Shown piece by piece: positions 59,600-64,000 of a stretch of 64,000 nt of DNA. This DNA comes from Silene latifolia (Eukaryota; Streptophyta; Magnoliopsida; Caryophyllales; Caryophyllaceae). The notes under the pieces are model-generated. The model was not told the DNA's origin, made no database searches, and saw only the letters and a list, made by a program, of their open reading frames with translations. The position numbers and the translations under genes are program-made. Position 1 is the first letter of the stretch. Every line of letters begins with the position of its first letter. The stretch covers positions 31,560,152 to 31,624,151 of the forward strand of contig NC_133536.1 in NCBI RefSeq assembly GCF_048544455.1, in the 5' to 3' direction.

Positions 59600-62040
59600 G
59601 GCCTTATTACGGACCTTCTATACAATTCTCCTTCAAACACCAAGTACCTTGCGGCGATCCTTCTTATCTTCTGGGAGAGACTGCGGTCCTCCGGTAACTC
59701 ATTTGTAAGTTTGAATTTCAATATCGGAGTCATCCACGTCGTCTCGGCTTCTATGTCGCCTACCATGCCGACGGTCTTAGTGATGCTTTTAGCATTCCTG
59801 ATATCCACCAGCACGGTCCGGCTGACATTCTTGATGCTTGAACTGACAAGTTTTGAGAGAGCGTCGGCTCGGTTGTTCTCAGACCTGGGGACGCATTGGA
59901 TTTGGAAAGATTTCAATTTAGCGGTGTCAGCTTTTACCCTTTCCAGGTATCTTACCATCCCGTCGTCTCGAGCCTCATACTCTCCTCTGATTTGGTTAGT
60001 CACCAATAGTGAGTCTGTCTTCAACACAATGTGTTCCGCCCCGGCAGCTCTAGCTAGCTCGACTCCGGTTATCACCGCCTCGTATTCGGATTCGTTGTTT
60101 GAGGCCGAGAAGTTAAACTTCAAGGCGTACTCAAACTTGTCCCCGTTTGGGCTGATGATAAGGATGCCGGCTCCTGAGCTGTTTTCCGTAGAGGACCCAT
60201 CGGTGTATACTTCCCATACACCAGGGTGTGATTCTTCTTGGTATGTGCACTCGGCTAGGAAGTCTGTAAGTGCTTGTCCCTTTATCGAGGGCCTCGGCTT
60301 GTATTGAATGCCGAAGCCGGATAGCTCTACTACCCATTTGATGAGCCTGCCGGATTGTTCAAATTTTTCCAATATTTTCTCCAATGGTTGGTCGGTTAAG
60401 ACCGTCACAGGATGCGCGTCGAAGTAAGGTTTAGTTTCCTTGCGGCAACGACGACAGCAAAGGCTGCTTTTTCAATAAGTGGGTAATTTCTTTCGGCGGG
60501 CAACAGTGTATGGGTGACAAAGTAGATTGGGTGTTGTTGCTTGTCTTCTTCTCTGATGATTACGGCACTGACCGTGGCTGAGGTAACTTCTATGTATAGA
60601 TATAGCGTCTCCCCCAGCATCGGCCTGGACAGGGTCGGGAGAGTTTGAAGATGAGCTTTCAGTTGCCTGAAAGCTGTGCTCTGTTCCTCCCCCCAGCTGA
60701 AGTCTTTATTCCCCTTCAACACTTTGAAGAATGGGGTGCTCTTGTCGGCTGACCGGGAAATGAAACGGGCGAGAGCCGCCATCCTCCCGGTCAACATCAT
60801 AACCTCTTTTCGATTCCTCGGCTCCGGTAGGTCCAGTATTGCCTGAACTTTCTCTGGATTGGCATCAATTCCCCTGGCACTGACAAGTACGCCGAGGAAC
60901 TTACCTGCCCGGACACCGAAGTTGCATTTCATTGGGTTAAGATTCATCTTGTATTTCCTTAGTGAATAAAAGGTTTCGCTCAAGTCGGCCAAGTGCTCGC
61001 TGTCGGACTTGCTTTTTACAATAGCATCGTCGACGTAAGCCTCGATGTTTCGCCCTTTTTGATCTTGAAACACTTTGTCCACCAGCCTAGTGTAAGTTGC
61101 GCCAGCGTTTTTCAAACCGAACGGCATCATTTTATACATGTATGTGCCGTGTATGGTGATGAATGCGCACTTAGGCATGTCTTCTTCTGCCATGAATACC
61201 TGATGGTACCGAGAGAAGGCGTCGAGCGGGCTCGGATAGTGTAGCTGCCGTTGCGTCTATTAAACTATCTATTCGAGGCAAGGGATAGCAATCTTTAGGG
61301 CATGCTTTATTAAGATTTGTAAAATCAACACACATCCTCCACTCCCCTGATGACTTCTTTACCATTACAACGTTTGCTAGCCACTCAGGGTAAGTAAAAG
61401 GCATGATAAAGCCCGCCTCTAATAGTTTGTCTACCTCGGCCTTGATGGCCTCATCTTTCTCGGCCGAGGAGTTCCTCATCTTCTGCTTGACAGGGCGAGC
61501 GTTGGAGAGCACGTTCAGCTTGTGAACGATCACTTCTCGGCTCACGCCTGGCATCTCGGCGGCTGAGTACGCGAAGACGTCTTTGTTCTTTCTCAGCAGG
61601 TCTAGGAGGTCAGCTCTGAACTTTGGCTCCAGATCGACACCGACGGTTACGGTGCGCCCTTGGTCAATTTCTACTTGTTCGGTCTCGGCCCCCTCGACCA
61701 TGCTGACGTTGTTGGTGCTCATCGGATCACCCTCCTGTCGTAAGGATGGGCTCTTCCCCTTCTCTGATTTCTTCGCCACTTTGAGGGACTGCATGTTACA
61801 CCCTCTGGCAGATGTTTGGACATTGACAATTTCGTCTTTTTCGTCCTTTGAGACGAGCTTTTGTGCCTCCCTCCGGTCCGAGACATACATCAATGTCAGG
61901 GCCCAGATGGACATTACAGCATCGGCCTCGCTCAAAGTGACTCGGCCTATAAGAACATTGTAGGCAGACGAACCATCAATGACCACGAACTCAGACCAAA
62001 CATTTTTGGCCGTATCCTCCTGGCCAAACATCACCGGCAA
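59600..62040 (-). mobile_element. RT and RNase H region of the Tat-like element
   Basis: Minus-strand translation shows RT blocks WLANVVMVKKSSGEWRMCVD and NKACPKDCYPLP, the catalytic YVDDAIVKS, and a Gypsy RNase H. It then shows a second, YTDGSSTENSSGAG-type RNase H, the extra domain common in Tat elements. It is part of the broken element at 45290-64000. Confidence 0.85.
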
Positions 62041-62079
62041 CTTGATTGATCCCAGGGGTACCAGGCCGGCCCCAGAAAG

Positions 62080-63960
62080 TCAGTATAGTGGGTTGGTACA
62101 GGGGCTCAGGTCCTCAATCTTCAGACCGAGATTGAGGAAGCATTCCCTGAACATGATGTTTGTGTAGGCGCCTGTATCAATTAGGCACCTCTTAACCAAG
62201 TGGTTGGCTATGTCCAGGTGGACCACCAGCGGGTCGCTGTGTGGGGTTACGACTCCTTCGTAGTCTTTCTTTCCGATGGTTATATCGGGGACGGTGGAAG
62301 CGGGGATCGCTGTGGTGGGCACAAAGTTGATGGCTTGGTAAAGCTCATTTAGGTGCCGTTTGTGCCCATTAGCTGACCCTCCGTTCTCGTTACCTCCGAT
62401 AACCACCTGGATCACTCCTATCCTCTGGAACACCGATTTCCTATTCGCCCCGTCGGAGCTTGATTCCGGGGGGCCAGCTACATACTTGCTGAGGGCCCCT
62501 TTCGGATCGCTCCTCGATGGCGTCCTTGATCTGCCGACGGTTGTCGGTCTTATGGCCGGGCTGGCCGTGGTAATCGCAAAATTGGTTTGCGTCGCCTTCA
62601 GCCCTTGTCTTGGGGGGTCTTGCCCACTTCTGCCCTTCATTCTTGCTCAGGGCGAAGACCTCGGCCGGTGATTTGACCAGGGGGGTGAGACTGCTGTACC
62701 GCTTCGGGGTGTATGGTCCCGAACTCCCCCCGGCGCCCGCCGAGTTATGTTTCCTATTAGATCTGTCAGGCCGTGACCTATTTTCGTCACGGCGTCCTTC
62801 CTCTGCGTTGTCCCGGCGGCTCCTCCCCTCTGGTTGCCCAGCTTCGCTGTGGCCTACCCAGGTCTTGTGGTAGTCCTCCACCTTTATGGCTCGGTCGGCC
62901 ATCTTTCTGGCGGAGTCTAGATTGAGATCCTCGCACTTGATGAGCTCATTTTTGAACTCGCCTTTCGGCAGGCCTTTCATCAGTGCGAAGGCCGCCAGTT
63001 CGGTGTTCAGCTCACGAATCTGCTGAACCTTAGCGTCGAACCTCTTGACGTAGCTACGGAGGGACTCGTCATCCCCCTGTCGGATAGTCAAGAGATCCGA
63101 TGTCTCCACGGCCCTTCGTTTGTTGCAAGCGTTTTGGGCTATGAAATTGTCCCTGAGGTCGGCATAACAGTACACTGAGCCATTAGGTAGCCCTTTGTAC
63201 CAACTCTGGGCCATCCCGTGCAGGGTTGTTGGGAAGACTCGGCACCAAATCTCATCAGGCTGCTCCCATACCGACATGTAAGACTCGAAAGCCTCGGCGT
63301 GGTCGGTTGGGTCGCTGTCCCCTTTGTATGATAGGGACGGCAGCTTCAGCTTGGTCGGCACCGGGACTTCGAGAACGTAGTCATGGAGGGCTGTCTAACC
63401 ACGTGCCGAATGACACGCGGCGATCGGCTCCTCGCATTCCTAGTCCGGCTTCTCTCCCCGTAGCGGGAAGGGCTTCTTGTTATCCGACTCTGGTGAGTCG
63501 GGCTCCTTTCTTCGTTTCTTCGGGGGTGGCCTCGTTGGTGCCGCGGCGACGCTGTCCTCCCGCGAGGGGGGGAAGGACTTTGGTCTGCCACTGGCAGCAC
63601 GGGCACCGCTGGCATTTTGGTACGCCCAACCTCTTGCATTGCTCCGGTCAAATTGTTCGGAGTCACTTTATGGGCTCGGGGCGCCAGTGGGTGCACCGCT
63701 GTAACCGTCATTGCGACGGGGGTTAGCGGCGTACTACCCATCAGGTCCAGGAATAGCTTCAATTTGGCTGCATCGACCACATGTCCCATGACAGTGACTT
63801 GGTCGGCGGGCAGCGGTGTTTCTGGCTCAGAGGGCATCCCGTACTTCACCGGCTCAATCACTCGGCCGGTGGGGGAGCGCCTGATCTCAGAATTTGGGAA
63901 CGTCTCATCCTGGTAGAATGCAGTTTCGTCGCTCACTATTACTTCTTGTTGTTTTGACAT
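62080..63960 (-). mobile_element. Gag and protease region of the Tat-like element
   Basis: Minus-strand translation shows gag with DHAEAFESYMSVWEQPDEIW, then WYKGLP and VKRFDAKVQQIRELN, an Arg/Ser-rich nucleic-acid-binding tail, and a retropepsin with CLIDTGAYTNIM. Upstream of the gag start (63960) only 40 bp remain in the window. Confidence 0.82.
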
Positions 63961-64000
63961 CTTCTTAGCGTGTTGGGTGGGTTTTGTTTTGTGTTTTTTT

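Larger units (their letters stand above)
45290..64000 (-). mobile_element. Tat/Retand-like Ty3/Gypsy element, broken, cut by window end
   Basis: A large minus-strand Gypsy element. Its 3' LTR is about 45.29-45.97 kb; gag, protease, RT, RNase H and integrase run from about 63.96 down to 58.5 kb; the 5' LTR lies beyond the window. Between the integrase and the 3' LTR is a plus-strand (antisense) ORF region, the layout described for the Retand group of the Tat lineage. An Athila-type element is inserted in that ORF region. The coding part shows several breaks, so it is a fossil. GC content and codon use contrast strongly with the AT-rich DNA to its left. The family call rests on gene order, the antisense ORF and LTR start TGATGGGGCAT. 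Confidence 0.85.

Overview
This is a plant nuclear window, most likely from a Caryophyllales species and possibly Caryophyllaceae. The evidence is plant-type genes with short exons and AT-rich introns, many Stowaway-, Tourist-, hAT- and Mutator-type MITEs, and a Tat-lineage Gypsy element carrying an antisense ORF, an arrangement known from the Retand family of Silene. The order-level call is inference; only 'flowering plant' is firm.

The left part (about 0.7-35.1 kb) is gene-bearing. It holds CKS1, a small CDK-binding cell-cycle protein (+, 760-1932); an ankyrin-repeat/PGG membrane protein (+, 4131-6733); a glycerol-3-phosphate acyltransferase of the plant GPAT family (-, 12556-15411); a 71-residue single-pass membrane protein of unknown function (+, 18464-18771); and a 12-13-exon gene for Ser/Thr protein phosphatase 5 (+, 24217-35089). 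PP5 has a frame-preserving cassette exon for a membrane anchor and one GC-AG intron. These genes do not form a pathway. A young Copia element (6963-12329) sits between the ankyrin gene and GPAT.

The middle part (about 35.1-45.3 kb) has no gene that I can support. It is built from MITEs and long-TIR elements, several with exact target-site duplications. It also holds a diverged local duplication (about 39.6-40.3 kb and 42.3-44.2 kb), in which one copy carries a 686-bp insertion and the other preserves the empty site.

The right part (about 45.3 kb to the window end) is one large broken Tat/Retand-like Gypsy element on the minus strand, running off the right edge. Its antisense (+) ORF region is split by a whole-looking but pol-less Athila-type element (48173-56686) flanked by the 5-bp duplication GCGTT. 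That inner element carries the strangest signal here: the 10-bp palindrome GTCGATCGAC recurs in pairs whose starts are exactly 21 bp apart, and the pairs are often grouped into quartets about 100 bp long. The quartets occur in both LTRs and at two internal places.
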